39,697 nt of DNA from Gnetum montanum (taxonomy: Eukaryota; Streptophyta; Gnetopsida; Gnetales; Gnetaceae): NCBI GenBank assembly GCA_015680685.1, contig MNCI01020248.1, positions 22,516 through 62,212 on the forward strand, written 5' to 3'. Below are positions 1 through 11,589 of the stretch, in pieces; within the stretch, counting starts at the first letter, position 1, and every line of letters starts with the position of its first letter. Under the pieces are notes generated by a model. It saw only the letters and a program-made list of their open reading frames with translations, searched no databases and was not told the DNA's origin. Both the position numbers and the translations under genes were made by a program.

Positions 1-642
1 TTGTATGATTAAGTAAGCTTGAGGTATATGATTTTTATAGCTTTTATCTTTTTAATGTCTTATGATAATAGGGGAATGTAAGGAGAACTATGTGACTAAC
101 TTTCATTAACTATTCCCTAACTAAGTTCTAATTGTCCTAACACTAGTATCTATTCCCACTTACTGCACACATCCTGAACTAGTGCAACGCTGCTGGGATT
201 ACCAAACGCTAATCGTTACTGGGTTACCAAGCACTACACACATGCTCGAAGTAGTCGTACTGAGTGCACTTAACTAGGAGAGTCAAGGGTTGATAGAGAT
301 TAGTTAACTAAGAAAGCATTTAAACATTCAACAATAATTAATTACTATTTAGCTTAGTCCATATGCTGCAAGGTTTATCATAAAGTTCATCTTTATTCTC
401 GTACACAAATGTGTGCTTAGGTATAATTTTCTTGAATAAAGACCCGTTCACTTTAAGACTCCTACTACGGGCACATGGAAATTATTCTAACTCTGGAATG
501 GTAAAACTTCTATAGTTTGGCTAAGGGTCTAAGTTTAAGTGGCTAAGATAGGGAAAGCTGCCTCTTATTTATAGACATTGTGGTGGGCTGCGATATTGTG
601 TACGCAATATCACGAGGGCAGACATGATATCATAGCTCATCA
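1..642 (-). repeat. Athila-like LTR, truncated by window edge
   Basis: On the minus strand this matches the LTR at 18229-19057 in order. It starts TGATGAGCTATG at 642, then come CGATAT-type palindromes (about 585-612), a TATA box (566-573) and an AATAAA signal (392-397). The U5 end lies outside the window. No polypurine tract follows the U3 start, so this is either a solo LTR or the 5' LTR of an element that lies to the left. Confidence 0.8.
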
Positions 643-2055
643 ATAGTAAATGTCTTGTAAAGAATAAGTATGACTTGTATGAGTAGGAAAACTTCCAAAA
701 TTGGCCACTCCAATTTAGGAAATAGTGAAAGGAGGCAAGAAAGGATGGGAAACAACAAAAGATCTTTAAGTGGAGGTTGAGGAAGTTTTCCTAGAACTTT
801 TCTTGTCTCAATTTCTTATAAATCTATGGTGTTTCATGGTTTCACTGGAGGAGGGAGGAGAGCTTATTCAAGAAGAAAGCTTGTGCAAGGAAATTAAGTG
901 AGAGGTAAGGGAGAGCACTTGAGAGAGGTTGAAAGAATCTATTATATGTAATTTTTTGGGCTTTGACTCCATGGTAAGCGATTAAGGATTGAGAGGGAAC
1001 ATGTGTGGCCTTTATAATCCTCGGGAGAGTTGTGAGTTGAGCTTGGCTCCTCATCCTTGATGTATTTTCCATGTATTTTGAGAGTTTTCTTAATATAATG
1101 TAGATTTTCTCCATTTCATGGTGTTGTTTTTGTTTTCTAAGCTAGATTTGCTTGGATGTTTGGGAAATGGATCCTTTTGGGGTCTATTGGGGTAGCACCC
1201 CTGCTTCATACTACTAGATATTTCTTCTAATGTTGTAATACTTGAACCAATCTTGTATAAGGGTCAAGTTTGGTTTTTTCTCATAATGATTCCCTTGATC
1301 CCTTTCTTGTTATTGTAATTGATATAATGAATAGAGGAGTTTAATGCTAGGGTGTTTTTTCTTGTTCATGATCTAAAATTAATTAAGAAATTAACATTAA
1401 CAAAAATAATTAAGAAAAGGATATTAAAGGAATGTAAGAGAATTAATTAAAGGAATTAAGCTAAATTTATTGACATAACATTAAAATATCATAAATAACT
1501 TCAAATGAGATGAAATAATAACAATCTTCTCCTTGCTTCTTTGAGAGACTTATCCTTTTTTCATTCTTTAATGATCTTTAATGAAATTGTAAGAAATATC
1601 AGAAAAGTATGAGAGATTATGAATTGTGAAGAGCTTGTGAGAGATCTTTGATGATTTTGATATAAAAATGAAGGAAGATTTCAATTATAGGAAGCTTGAG
1701 ATATTCATTAGTGGAGAAGCGTAAATTTTTATTAAAAATGAAAATCCTCATAAGGATTAAGAGTGCAGCGTGCGAGGAAGAAAAACAAAATTATAACACT
1801 CATGACTACTCACTCTCTAATACTCCAAAATGTTTATTATCTTACTATCTCTTAATTTTATTTTAATACTCTTGACCTCTATTTATAGCTCAAGATAGAG
1901 GTTTGACTAATTTCCCATGTGGAATTTATCCCCTCCTTTATGATAATGGTTATCATAACTTTGAGTTTTCTACCTTTTCTTGGAGAAAAAATATAACTCA
2001 TAACCTTTTTTAACATGGAAAATGAAATAAATAACAAAGAGAAAAATCGGCATTG
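643..2055. other. Unassigned AT-rich intergenic sequence
   Basis: No coding region, RNA gene or recognisable repeat is seen. The stretch holds only short reading frames, AT-rich runs and repeated TTAATTAA-like words around 1380-1460. Confidence 0.5.
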
Positions 2056-3412
2056 AATCAAAATTTCATCTTCATCATCATCATTCTAGTCTTGTCTCAA
2101 TAGAATGGAATTAGCTACATGAGTTTTTTTTTTCATCATTTTCCTCTATGAAGAGCTAAATCTTTGTTTATTTGCAATTTCTTCTAATCATCTTTGATTA
2201 TTTTTTCCAATGTCATATTTTGTCTTCCTTTTGGTGGCTTTTTTGGAATGGTGATGTAGCATGATTTATCTATGTAAGCTCATTGTATGATCTTCTTTGT
2301 AGATGTCTGAACAATCTAAGTTGCAATTCTTGTAGCTTATCTAAAATAGAAGACACTCTAAGTCTTTCTTTGATATTTGTATTATGTAGTCTAACTCTTA
2401 TAATAACATTCAACATGCATTGAAGAATTTGCATTTCTATCACACTAATTTGTTATTCATTCATTTTTTGTACCTCCCAGTATTCAACACCATATCAAAT
2501 AGGAGGCCTCATTGCTATCCAATTTTTCCTTCAATTTTATTGGTATTCTTTTATCACATAGAATACCACTATCCTATTTCTATTTTTACCATCATACTTC
2601 AATTCCATTTCTTATATCTTTATCAATATCACCATTTGATCAGAGGATTGATTTTGCATAGCAAAACTGTTTGTAGTAAGGGACTTTTTTACCTTGAATT
2701 GTCACTTCTATTTCACCACTATTTAGGCTATTATTAAATTTTCATTTCATATATTTTATTTTAGTTTTACTAACTTTGAAACCTTTTGATTCTAGAGCAT
2801 ATCTCTACTTCTCAATTTTAAAAGTAATATTTTCTTGAGTTGTATCCACCAACATAATATCATTTGCAAATAACATATACCAAGGGATTTTTTCATGTAT
2901 TTCCTTTATTGATTCATCCATAATAATGGCAAATAAGTATGAGCTAAGTGTAAACCCTTAATGTAGATCCATTATGACTAAAATATCAGATGTTGTTCCA
3001 AAAGTTATTTTAATTTTAGTGGTAGTTCCTTCATACATGTATTAAATCACTTTAATATATTTATCAAGGATGTTTTGCCTCTACAAGGCCCACCAAAGGT
3101 ACTCTGTCATATGCTTTTTCTGAGTCAATGAAGATAATATGTATATTTTTTATATGTTCTCTAAATTTCTCCATCAATTATCATATCAAGAAAATAACCT
3201 CTACAATAGGTCTCTTTAGCATAAATTCAAATTATTTTTCTAATACTGTTGATTCAAATTTAAGACATTGCTCTATGACTCTCTCTCAAAGCTTCATAGT
3301 GTGGCTTATTAGCTTGATTTCTCTATAGTTAGTGCCTTTTTTTAGATCTCCTTTATTTTTATAAATGGGAACAATAATTCTTTCAATTCAATTATTGGCT
3401 ATTAAGTTAAAA
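2056..3412 (-). pseudogene. RTE-clade LINE, reverse transcriptase fragment with 3' end
   Basis: This is the 3' part of a non-LTR retrotransposon, which would encode a reverse transcriptase for target-primed insertion. Read on the minus strand from about 3410 to 2085, scattered frames give the plant RTE order: a YKNKGDLKKGTNYREIKLIS-like start, IDSEKAYDRVP (palm), YMYEGTTTKI, PWYMLFANDIMLVD (the FADD box, here FAND), ALESKGFKVSKTKIKYMK, a GILCDKR.PIKLK block and the LRLFRHLQRR C-terminal motif. The last codons are followed by a short UTR ending in GATGATGATGAAG near 2060-2085, typical of the simple-repeat tails of RTE elements. The endonuclease half is missing, so it is 5'-truncated, as usual for LINEs. 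Many stops and frameshifts make it dead. The second catalytic Asp of the FADD box is retained and the first is Asn. The clade call is firm; the exact family is not. Confidence 0.88.
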
Positions 3413-3541
3413 GTCAACTTTTAAAATAATAATAGAAATAAAGATTTCTTGAAGAATGTAAAAATTGAAAATACCCATAATATATTTGTAGAATTTGGTA
3501 AAACTATACATTGTGTAATGTAGATTTTTGATCTTTTGGTA

Positions 3542-4660
3542 TGTTAAAATGTTAAGAAAATCAGATAACAAGAATGTTTATGTGTTTGTAGGGAATGGAC
3601 TTGGACATGGACATGGACATGGATTTTAAGACAAGAGAAGAGCTCCAACAAGAAAGAAATCATCAAAGTCTTAGGAATATATGTGGGAGTTCAAGGAGCA
3701 TGGCTAAGGAATGAAGACTTCAAAATGCAACTTCGATGATCAAGGACAAGGACCAAGGATTTCAAAGTGAAGAAAGATGTCTCTAAGAAATAGTAGATTT
3801 CTTGGCCAAGTTGAATATTGAATAGATAAATACATCTCTAAAAAATAGTAGATTCCTTTTTGTTAGAAAGACGTCTTCCTAAAGACATCTTTGGAAAGAC
3901 ATCTTTTGTGAAGAAACAGTGTCGCTTCTGAATGAAGATCTGATGTAGAAAGACATTTTAGCCTCAAAGAATATGCCTCTAGTGACTGTTAGATAATTGT
4001 TGCATAAATTTTAAGATGATTTCAGAAACATATTGGCTATAAAAAGACTTCATTCCATTGGGAAATGAATAAGCATTGTTGTACTTTCAAGTGTCATATC
4101 AAATAATCATTATATTCATCATTAGTATGATATTGTTTCTCATTGTACTATCTTTTGTCTATTGTAATTTGTCAAACTGAGATGTACCTCATTGTACAAG
4201 GATAAAAAAATTTAGTTGTATTTCTGCCTTGTAATTTTTTATTTTCTTATTGCCTTGTGGGGTGGATGTGCTTCTTGTAGGAAGGCATCATCCTTGAGCT
4301 TGTCAAGATCCTACATGATTGAGTGATTCTGTATCGCCATAATACTTCAGAGTAGAGCTCAAGTTGTAAAGGTTGTAGGATCTTGAAAACCACATTCTAA
4401 TCTTGTTAAGACCTTGTGAGGTTAAGTGGATTCTTAGCATCTAATCACTTTGGAGCAAAGCTTAGAGCTTGTATAGGATATGATACCCTTCAAACCACAT
4501 TTGAGAGAAACAAAGTCCAGAGGTGTGCTTGCAAACTAGCCTCTGAGTGTGGACTACCCAAGCTGGGAAATCATTTTAAATCTAGTGTGCTTTGTCTTAA
4601 TGAATTTTTAGTTTGGGAAACTTATTCATCCACCTCACTTCTAAGTTCAACGATCCTCAA
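3542..4660 (+). repeat. Copia-type 5' LTR (boundaries approximate)
   Basis: The sequence just upstream of a tRNA-iMet primer site must be the 5' LTR. A TG start at 3542 and a CA end at about 4659 give roughly 1.1 kb, normal for a plant Copia. A TATA-like CTATAAAAAG lies near 4038-4047. The putative U3 holds short direct repeats: two CTCTAARAAATAGTAGATT copies near 3780 and 3834, and several AGACATCTTT-type words at 3868-3910. No partner LTR is in the window, so the start is a guess. Confidence 0.6.
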
Positions 4661-4661
4661 G

Positions 4662-4673
4662 TGGTATCAGAGC
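4662..4673 (+). other. Primer binding site, initiator tRNA-Met
   Basis: TGGTATCAGAGC is the classic plant Ty1/Copia primer site, complementary to the 3' end of initiator tRNA-Met. It lies two bases after the LTR end and 38 bases before the gag start codon. Confidence 0.92.
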
Positions 4674-4711
4674 TTGGTATCCTTCTTTACCATTAACTTC
4701 AAGAGTGAATA

Positions 4712-5540
4712 ATGGAGGAGCCATCTTATACAAAGCCACCCATGTTCAATGGATTCAACTTCACCTATTAGAAAGCTAGAATGTAAGGATTCTTTGAATC
4801 CATGGAGGTTTAAATTTGGGAGTCTATCCTTGAAGGCTACACTCCACCTATTGACAACTCCATCGAAACCATTAAGACCCACACCAAATGAACAAAAGAG
4901 GAGAAAGATATTTTTATGTTTGATTCAAAATCCAAAAATTGTTTATATTGCAATTTGAATAAATTTGATTTTAATAGAGGAGCAGGTTGTAAAATGGCCA
5001 AAGAAATTTGGCAAACTTCAGAGGCTACTTATGAAGAAACCTCTATTGTCAAACAATCTAAATTATTAGTTTTGCAAAGCGAATATGATAAGCTTAAATT
5101 GAGAGAAGGTGAGAAAATAAAAGATAACGTCTCTAGAGGAAATGATATTGTTATAGCTATTAGAGGTACTAGTAAATATTTCCCAAGAATGATGTCATCA
5201 TTAAAATGATCAGAACTCTTCAACTGGAGTTTAGACCAAAGGCCATGACTATCAAAGAAATTAGATTATTTTTAACTTTGAAATTTGAAGAGCTTCGAAC
5301 TGCTCTCAGTGCTTATGAAATGAATGTTATAAGTGAAGGAGCCATCTAAGAAGAATCCATTACTCTAAAGACTACCTCCAAGGAGAAGGAGCTTAATGAG
5401 CATGATGAGGGTAGCAAAGATGAGATAACCTTTTTCTCAAGAAAGGTACAATGATTGATAACAAGAAGAAACAAGGGAAAATATCAACAAATATCACATC
5501 TGTTCAAAGGTAAAGAAAGAGGTAAAAAAATTTTGAATTC
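4712..5540 (+). pseudogene. Decayed Copia gag (UBN2-type), cut by an insertion
   Basis: Gag builds the virus-like particle. The ATG at 4712 opens MEEPSYTKPPMFNGFNF, matching the conserved start of plant Copia gag. Later frames give a WESILEGYTPP-like block, TKEEKDIFMFDSKSKN, GCKMAKEIWQTSEATYEET (the KSAKEMWDTL.VTHEGT block), the region leading to FPR, and RPKAMTIKE. Several stops fall where the family has Trp or Gln (codon 22 is TAG in the usual Trp position; another is TAA). At least two frame changes are needed. The reading ends in a lysine-rich stretch near 5530, before the zinc knuckle, because element B begins at 5541. The rest of this Copia element is not in the window. Confidence 0.85.
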
Positions 5541-6397
5541 TGATGAGTGATGAGGTACCCCTACACCCAACCATATGAATCATAGGCATTCATGTGTGAT
5601 CTAGTCAAATTTCACAGACTTTAATTACTAAGTATGCTAAAGCTAAATGGTAAGTTTGTGTTGTCTATTCATTATCTTCCTAGTCCCACTTGTAAAATGC
5701 AAGTGTATGGTTAAGTGTGACTGAGGCATAAGATTTTTATCATTTTATGTTTTATTGATTTGATCTATTGAAAACAATAATGAAAGTGAAAGTAACTAAA
5801 TGCTAAGTAAACTATGGTCTAATGTATCCTAACACTAGTAATTGTCCCCACTTCCCAAAAACATTTTGAACTTTGTGTAAACACTATTGGGTTGCCAAAT
5901 GCTAATCGTTTCTGAGCTACTAAGTGTCACATGTATGTTCGAAGGGGTTGTGCTTGTGTATTCTAATTAGTTGCTTAATTAATAAAAATTAATTATTAAA
6001 TGAATAACATTAATGTAAGTTGCATGAAATCACAATATGTAAATGCATAAAGAAAGAAATTGTCAAGTGCTGTAAGGATGAATAAAAGAGCTTGTCTTTA
6101 TTGCCAACACAATGGTTTATTTAGGTACATTAATGCTTGAATAAAGATCTGATCACACTTAAACCTCCTATTGCGAGCACTTGGAAAATATTCTAACTCT
6201 CAAATGAAAAAACTATAAGAATTTCACTACTTAACTTCAAAAACTACCTCCAAATCATGTGCTTGGGGGTTGTATTTATAGGTCTAGGAGTAACCCTGCG
6301 ATATTGCATGCCTAATACTGCATCTTGGGCCACGATATCGTGTACCCGATATCCCGATCGCTCCTATATCGGAGCTTAAGTAAAAGATGATTCATCA
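5541..6397 (-). repeat. 3' LTR of element B
   Basis: 857 bp, starting TGATGAATCA (at 6397) and ending CACTCATCA-like (at 5541), so it keeps TG...CA ends. It has the same internal order as the 18229 LTR: CGATATCG palindromes (6297-6360), TATA box (6273-6280) and AATAAA (6097-6102). The left flank AATTC is Copia gag sequence. Confidence 0.88.
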
Positions 6398-6410
6398 TAT
6401 CGCCACGACT
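6398..6410 (-). other. Degenerate polypurine tract of element B
   Basis: The minus strand reads AGTCGTGGCGATA directly before the LTR, matching AGTCATGGGGGTA in front of the other two 3' LTRs, with two G positions changed. This is the expected site of plus-strand DNA priming. Confidence 0.7.
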
Positions 6411-8403
6411 GGATGAAAACTCCTCCTCAAGTACAGAAGAGGAACAAGTCCCTTACAAAATATATTAGGAGGTATGGAATGTTTGACTAACATGGAAATT
6501 GACATAGAGGGAACAGACAAATATAGAAGTGCCTAAGAAGACAACATTACAATTGTGTACAAAATGGGACATTCATGACAGCAAGAAAGAACACCCTCAG
6601 ATCTAATGACATCCAATCCCTCTTGGCAAAAAAAGAATGAAGGAGAGGTAGAAGAGATCCAACAGTCATGAACAATCTCCCATGAGTAATATTGTTGCAT
6701 CCTCCTTGGTGAGGATAGTCCCACTTCTAGTCCATGCTCTCCACTGCAATCACAACAAAATCAAGGATTAGTATATAAAGTGTAACACATAGTGGTTGAA
6801 TACCTTGTCCCGTCATTGATTTTATCTAGCTAAGTTATGATTATGGTAGATTGGTTGCTTGATAATGTTAGTGGGAAGATTGACAAATAGGTTAAGTAAG
6901 AGAAGTGGTCCATAAAATTTAGAAAAAGCTTAACATAAGGAATATTGGAAAGAGGGTATAGAAATTCATAATAATACAAAGAATGAATTCACTAAAAATA
7001 GTTGTGAATGTGCACCAAATTGGATGGCATTAATGGGGTAAATAAAAATAATTCAATTATAAAAAATGTCTAAGGATAAATAACTTAACTTAACCAAACC
7101 AAACGATATGCAAGTGGGTCCTCCCCAAGGCATGCACAAGCCTTTTATGCCCTTGCATAACTTCAAACCAAGGAGGTCATGGGCACCATGGATGATTAAT
7201 AGTTACAAAAAGTTAAGTACAAAGAAACCAGAAGTAATTGACTGAGAAACTCGACACATCAAACTAGAACATTGAATCAAAACATGAAACCAATAGTGAG
7301 GTGAAGCATGAAAAGCATAGATGGATGAGAGAGAGAATGGAATGGAGTTCCTAATTATGGTCACATGATGTCCCTGGTGGATTTTGTGATTAAATGACAT
7401 GGTACGATCCATCCTTAGTCTAGACCAAAACCAACCACTTTCAATGACTTTGCATTGACATTCTAAGACTAGTCCATCCCCCTAAGACACAAGAATGCTT
7501 CACAAAACAACCATCATTTTGAATTGGAGAAGAAAAAGTAGGAAGTGAGAAAGGGCCTTAGTTAGAGGAGACAAGAAAAGCACCATAACTGGTGCTTATA
7601 GCCCTTTTATTTGGTCTAAGGGATGTGCTTTGAATTCCTTTTTTTTTTGTGAATGGGAACCATGCAATACAAAGACCCATGCATTTTGGCATTTATTTTG
7701 TCCAAGGGGTGTGCTTTGAATCCTCATCTTTATTATTATTTTTATGAGAACCACACCATGTAAGGACTTATTTGACTTCTTGTTGTGGAATGACATAGAA
7801 TGGTGAGAAGTTCACGAGAACATCCCCACACACAGGAAAATGGAGAAGCATGAAGAATACCGCATCCCTTTGAAGCCACACCTTGTCCAAACCTTTGATT
7901 CTTTCCCAATTCTAGGAACTACACATGTCACAAATTTATTAAGGTTGTATTAATGAAAAAGGGACTACACATTTCCAAAATAAGGAAAACCATAGAGTGC
8001 GTGGACGGGTGGATGATGTGGATTCATTGCCTGTTACATGAAAAGAAACCATGTACTAGTTGTCAGTATTGACATTCAAAGTTAGAAACTAGACATCAAC
8101 AATAAAATTACAAATGAAACATACCACCATCGAATATCACAGTACCATTGTACATGATACCTTATTAGTAAAAAGAGTAGAGAATCATACAAAACACAAG
8201 AAAATATAAAAGAAAGTAAAAGAGTATTTAAGAAATATTAAATATATTAACAATGGTGTAAAAAAAACTTAGAAAAGATCAATAACCTAAAAAAAAAAGA
8301 TGTAAAATAAAGAATATGAAAACAAAACGTTGTAAAACCAAAAATGTGTAAAATGAAAAAGTCAAAAAAATGAGGAGCCATGTAAAGTGTTAGTATGGAT
8401 GGT
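6411..8403 (-). other. Long 3' non-coding spacer of element B
   Basis: No ORF is supported. On the minus strand, blocks match elements A and C in order: TTTTACACATTTTTG-type runs, a GTGTGGTTCTCAT module, AAAGCACACCCCTTGG, TCTAACTAAGGCCCTT and a purine box (minus strand CTTGGGGAGGACCCACTTGC, 7111-7130). Near 6760-6780 the minus strand has TTGTTGTGATTGCAG, which matches the acceptor-like sequence before the accessory ORF of element C. In B almost all of that ORF is deleted: only about 350 bp lie between this site and the LTR. Confidence 0.7.
7606..7765 (-). repeat. Tandem-duplicated spacer module
   Basis: Two copies, period about 88 bp, of a module that reads (minus strand) TGGTTCYCAT, an A-rich run, then ATTCAAAGCACAYCCCTTRG. 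Element A has one copy (about 16906-16985). The duplication is therefore specific to B or was lost in A. Confidence 0.7.
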
Positions 8404-8438
8404 GATCTCCCCCATGACTAAGTTGAAAGGGGGAGATC
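8404..8438 (-). other. Post-pol G-rich tract in a perfect hairpin
   Basis: GATCTCCCCC and GGGGGAGATC form a perfect 10-bp inverted repeat around a 15-base loop. On the minus strand the right arm continues the motif AGTCATGGGGG that also precedes the 3' LTRs. It lies about 95 bases downstream of the integrase stop. Element A has the same structure, imperfect, at 16283-16316. It could be an internal polypurine tract or an RNA signal; the function is inferred. Confidence 0.65.
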
Positions 8439-8530
8439 CAAAAGATTGAGTGTGGCTGTCCATTTGGTGAGGTGTCTATGGAGTTGGTTGGCTTAGGCTC
8501 ATGGAAAGGTTTCAGTTGTTGGATGTTAAC

Positions 8531-9640
8531 TAATTATTTCTTACCTAGGCTATCAGGTTTATATATAATCATGACCCTAGATGGAAAACTCTCATCAATG
8601 ATGTAAGGTCCTTCCCACAACATTTGAAATTTGGTTTGTTGAGGTACATGTGTAGGATTCCAGTAGAGAACCTTGTCTCCTGGTTGAAACTTGACTTTTC
8701 TTATTTTGAGGTCATGGCATTTCTTGTTGAATGCCTTATTCCTTTTGCTGGATGACAAGACCACTAATTGATTTTCATATAGCAATTTGAGGTTCATTAA
8801 TCTTTCTTTTTATGCTAGACTTAGATCCATGTCAAGGTCATAGGTTGTAGAGAGTGTACAAAGCTTGGATTGGATGGGCAGTGTTGGTAGTTTTCCGTAC
8901 ATGAGCTCATAGGGAGAATAACCTATGGGAAGCTTCCATGTGAAGAAATAGGTCCAAAGGGCTTCGTTTAATTTGGTATTCCAGTCCCTTCAATATTTGC
9001 TAATTTTGCATGTTATAATTTTTGTAATCTCCTGATTAGCGACCTTAGCTTGACCATTGGCTTGAGGGTAATAAGGTGTTGTGAGTTTGTGCTCAAGCCC
9101 GAAGTGCTGTATAAGTTTTTGGAAAGTGACACTTGTGAAATGAGTTCTATTGTCAAAAATTAATGCACAAGGCATACCAAACCTGTTTATGATATTCAGT
9201 TGTACAAATCAAGTAACAATAGTGAATGTATAGTCGGTGACGGTTGCTTCTTCTACCCACTTAATGCAATAGTCAACTGCAACTATTATATATGTCTTTC
9301 CATTTGACAAAGGTGTGATGGAACCCATAAAGTCAATGCCCTAAATATTGACTGGCTCAAGAGGCTAAATCCATTGTTATAGCCCCTCCATTCAAGTTGT
9401 CATTCCACCATCCCTCTAACAACAATCATAAGCATAGATGAATTGGTGTGCATCCTTGAAGATTGTTGGTGAGTAATATCCCACCATGAGGATTTTGATG
9501 GCTGTGCATCTCCCAACGTAATGGCCCCCACAAGGGCCTTCATGAGTATCCTAGATAATGTATAGTTGATCCATGTTAAGGAGACACTAGCGTACCAGGC
9601 CGTCAGGACAAACTTTGTAAAGATTCTCATTGATTTCTAT
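8531..9640 (-). pseudogene. Integrase of element B, inactive
   Basis: Integrase inserts the element cDNA into the genome. On the minus strand an N-terminal HHCC-like zinc module (HEGPCGGH ... YDCC, about 9545-9418, with the first Cys replaced by Tyr) is followed by the rve core (IDFMGSITP and VDYCIKWVEEA, 9350-9230; FDNRTHFTS, about 9140) and YYPQANGQAKVANQEI near 9050. The usual catalytic Glu of NGQxE is Lys here, so the D,D-35-E triad is broken. The C-terminal part has FQPGDKVLYWNP and a GPY/F module (LWEGPYIIDESFPS, about 8640-8590), ending with a stop at 8531-8533. Several in-frame stops (for example at 9000 and 8810) confirm it is dead. Order and motifs are typical of plant Ty3/gypsy. 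Confidence 0.88.
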
Positions 9641-9879
9641 GAATTGCTTAAGCTAGTGAAGAAACTGTTGTTTCTTCTAGGTGTCCAACACTTTTGGTAG
9701 TTCTTTCTTGAGTAGATAAGTGAGGATGGTATCATACCATTTTGGTTCATTAGGAATTTATACATTAATAACACCTACAAGGAGAGATTCGTTAGGAACT
9801 TGATCAGATAAGGGGCTTTCTTTCTCCTTGTTGTCCCATCTTAGTCATGATCTGTGGTCAACAATCACATTTTCCAAAC

Positions 9880-10260
9880 CTTTTTGATCTACTATTGTAA
9901 GATAAAAATCTTGAAAAATTATGAGCCATAATATGACATGGAGGCTCACCGTTTATTTATTCATTAAAAATCAGATGGAATTATGGTCTATGTGCATGAA
10001 CACTTTATAACCAAGCACATAGTGCTTGAACTTTTCTAAGGAAAACACCACCACCATCAACTCCTTTTTCATAGTGGTGTAGTTTAGCTATGCACCTACA
10101 ATACTTTGAATTGTATAGTGAATGTAATATGGATGTTTTTGATGATCCAACTATGTAAGAACTACCCCCAAAGCATAATTTAATGCACCAGTTATCACAT
10201 GAAATGACATGGAACAATCAGATGTTTGTAGAATTAGGGTTTCAACAAGCTTCTACTTCA
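9880..10260 (-). pseudogene. RNase H domain of element B, inactive
   Basis: This domain removes RNA from the RNA:DNA hybrid during reverse transcription. The minus strand gives FHVITGALNYALGVVLT where the family has a D-A-S-containing first motif, so the first catalytic Asp is lost. It is followed by LNYTTMKKELMVVVFSLEKF, which keeps the family Glu, and KVFMHIDHNS, which keeps the Asp before His. There are a few stops. Only one RNase H is present before the integrase zinc module. Confidence 0.82.
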
Positions 10261-10279
10261 ATTGTTGAAATGTTGATTC

Positions 10280-11330
10280 ACATGTAGGGGTCCAAAGAAA
10301 TGGTGCATCTTTCTTTGTTAATTCAACCAACAGCTTGATGGTTTTGGAAAAATTTTTGATGAAGGATTGGGAGTAGCCAATATGACCAAGGAATGATGAC
10401 ACTTATTTAATTATTTCTGGTTGATGGGTTATTCCTTGAATGATCCTTATCTTTTCAGGGTCCACCTTAATTCTTGCTTTTGATATATGATGCCTTAGGA
10501 CTATGTCTTCCTAGATCATAAGATGGCATTTTTGGCAATTGAGCCAAAGGTTTGTTTCAACACATCTCCTTAACACTTGCTCAAGATGGTCTAGGGCTTG
10601 CTTGAATGTAGCTTTGTAGGTAGAAAATTCATCCATGAAGAGCTCTACCCCACTACTAATTTGTTATTGGAAAATGCTAAGGCCTAGTTGTTGGAATGTA
10701 GTTGGGGCATTACATAGACCAAATGGCATTTGATGGTAAGCAAAAGTTTCCTAAGGACTTGTGAAAGTTGTCTTCGCATGGTCCTCTAGTGCTATCCAGA
10801 TTTGATTATAGCCACTATAACTTTCTAGAAAGCTATAATAGCTATGCTTAGAAATGGTATCTAGCACTTGGTCGACAAAAGGCAATGGAAAATGATCTTT
10901 GAAAGTTTCCATGTTAAGGAGTTGGAAGTTGATGCACACCTGCCATTTGCCTCCTTTTTTGAGCATGATCATGAGTGGACTCACTATTTGCAATAAGGTA
11001 GATGAATCCCACCTTGAGGAGTTGTTCAGTCTCCTCTTTGACAATCTATTTTAATTTGGGATTCAAACATTGCTACGATTGTCATTTCAACTTAATGGCA
11101 GGGTTAGTGTACATCTAATGCTGCTATATTCTTGGATCTATTTTAGTGAGCTTGAAATATGACTAGGAAAGGGCTATTGACCATTTTTTCACAACCTTCA
11201 CCAACATCTTCTTTTGTTCTACAACAAGCTTGGCATTAATAATAACTGACCTTTCATTTTTCAAGAACACATACTCCATTCTAGTCAATAATGTCTTCAA
11301 TTCAAGGTATTCTTGTTTGAAATTGTTAGG
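10280..11330 (-). pseudogene. Reverse transcriptase of element B, inactive
   Basis: On the minus strand, a linker with YLELKTLLTRMEYVFL and a KEETEQLLKVGFIYLI start leads into the fingers and palm: LLNMETFKDHFPLPFVDQVL, YYSFLESYSGYNQIWIA, KTTFTSP, FAYHQMPFGLCNAPTTFQQ, then VELFMDEFSTY, LRRCVETNLWLNCQKCHLM and KARIKVDPEKI. All are Ty3/gypsy RT blocks, closest in wording to Athila-type plant elements. The catalytic FMDD box reads FMDE, and the SFLD position in the first palm motif reads SFLE. Frame is kept for long stretches with single stops (after TFTSP, within SIF.QQ). It joins the RNase H without a gap. Confidence 0.92.
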
Positions 11331-11589
11331 AATCTCCAAATCTCCCCAATTGATATCATCATTTACTCACTCAGATAGCTGGTGATGAACTTGCTCGAGT
11401 TTATTCATACTTGCAATGTATTCGCATGTTAGGCCCCCAGTAGGTTTCATGCATAATGTACTACTGCTAGAATCAGTTGTCAGCCACTGGGTGCATTCTT
11501 GTTTTGTGGTTGCCACATATAGACATCTTTGAATTTAAGCTTCTAGTGCACATTGCTTGCATGCAGAGATAGATGTTCACTTTACTAAC

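Noticed and set aside
2420-2737. 105-codon plus-strand frame
   Set aside because: Antisense to the RTE reverse transcriptase, whose motifs are clear on the minus strand.
4416-4882. Open frames overlapping the Copia LTR end and gag start on both strands
   Set aside because: They cross the LTR and primer site or run antisense to gag; no family motif.
9640-9880. Possible second RNase H (Tat/Ogre lineage)
   Set aside because: The gap between RNase H and the integrase zinc module is too short and shows no RNase H motifs; the single-RH layout fits Athila.
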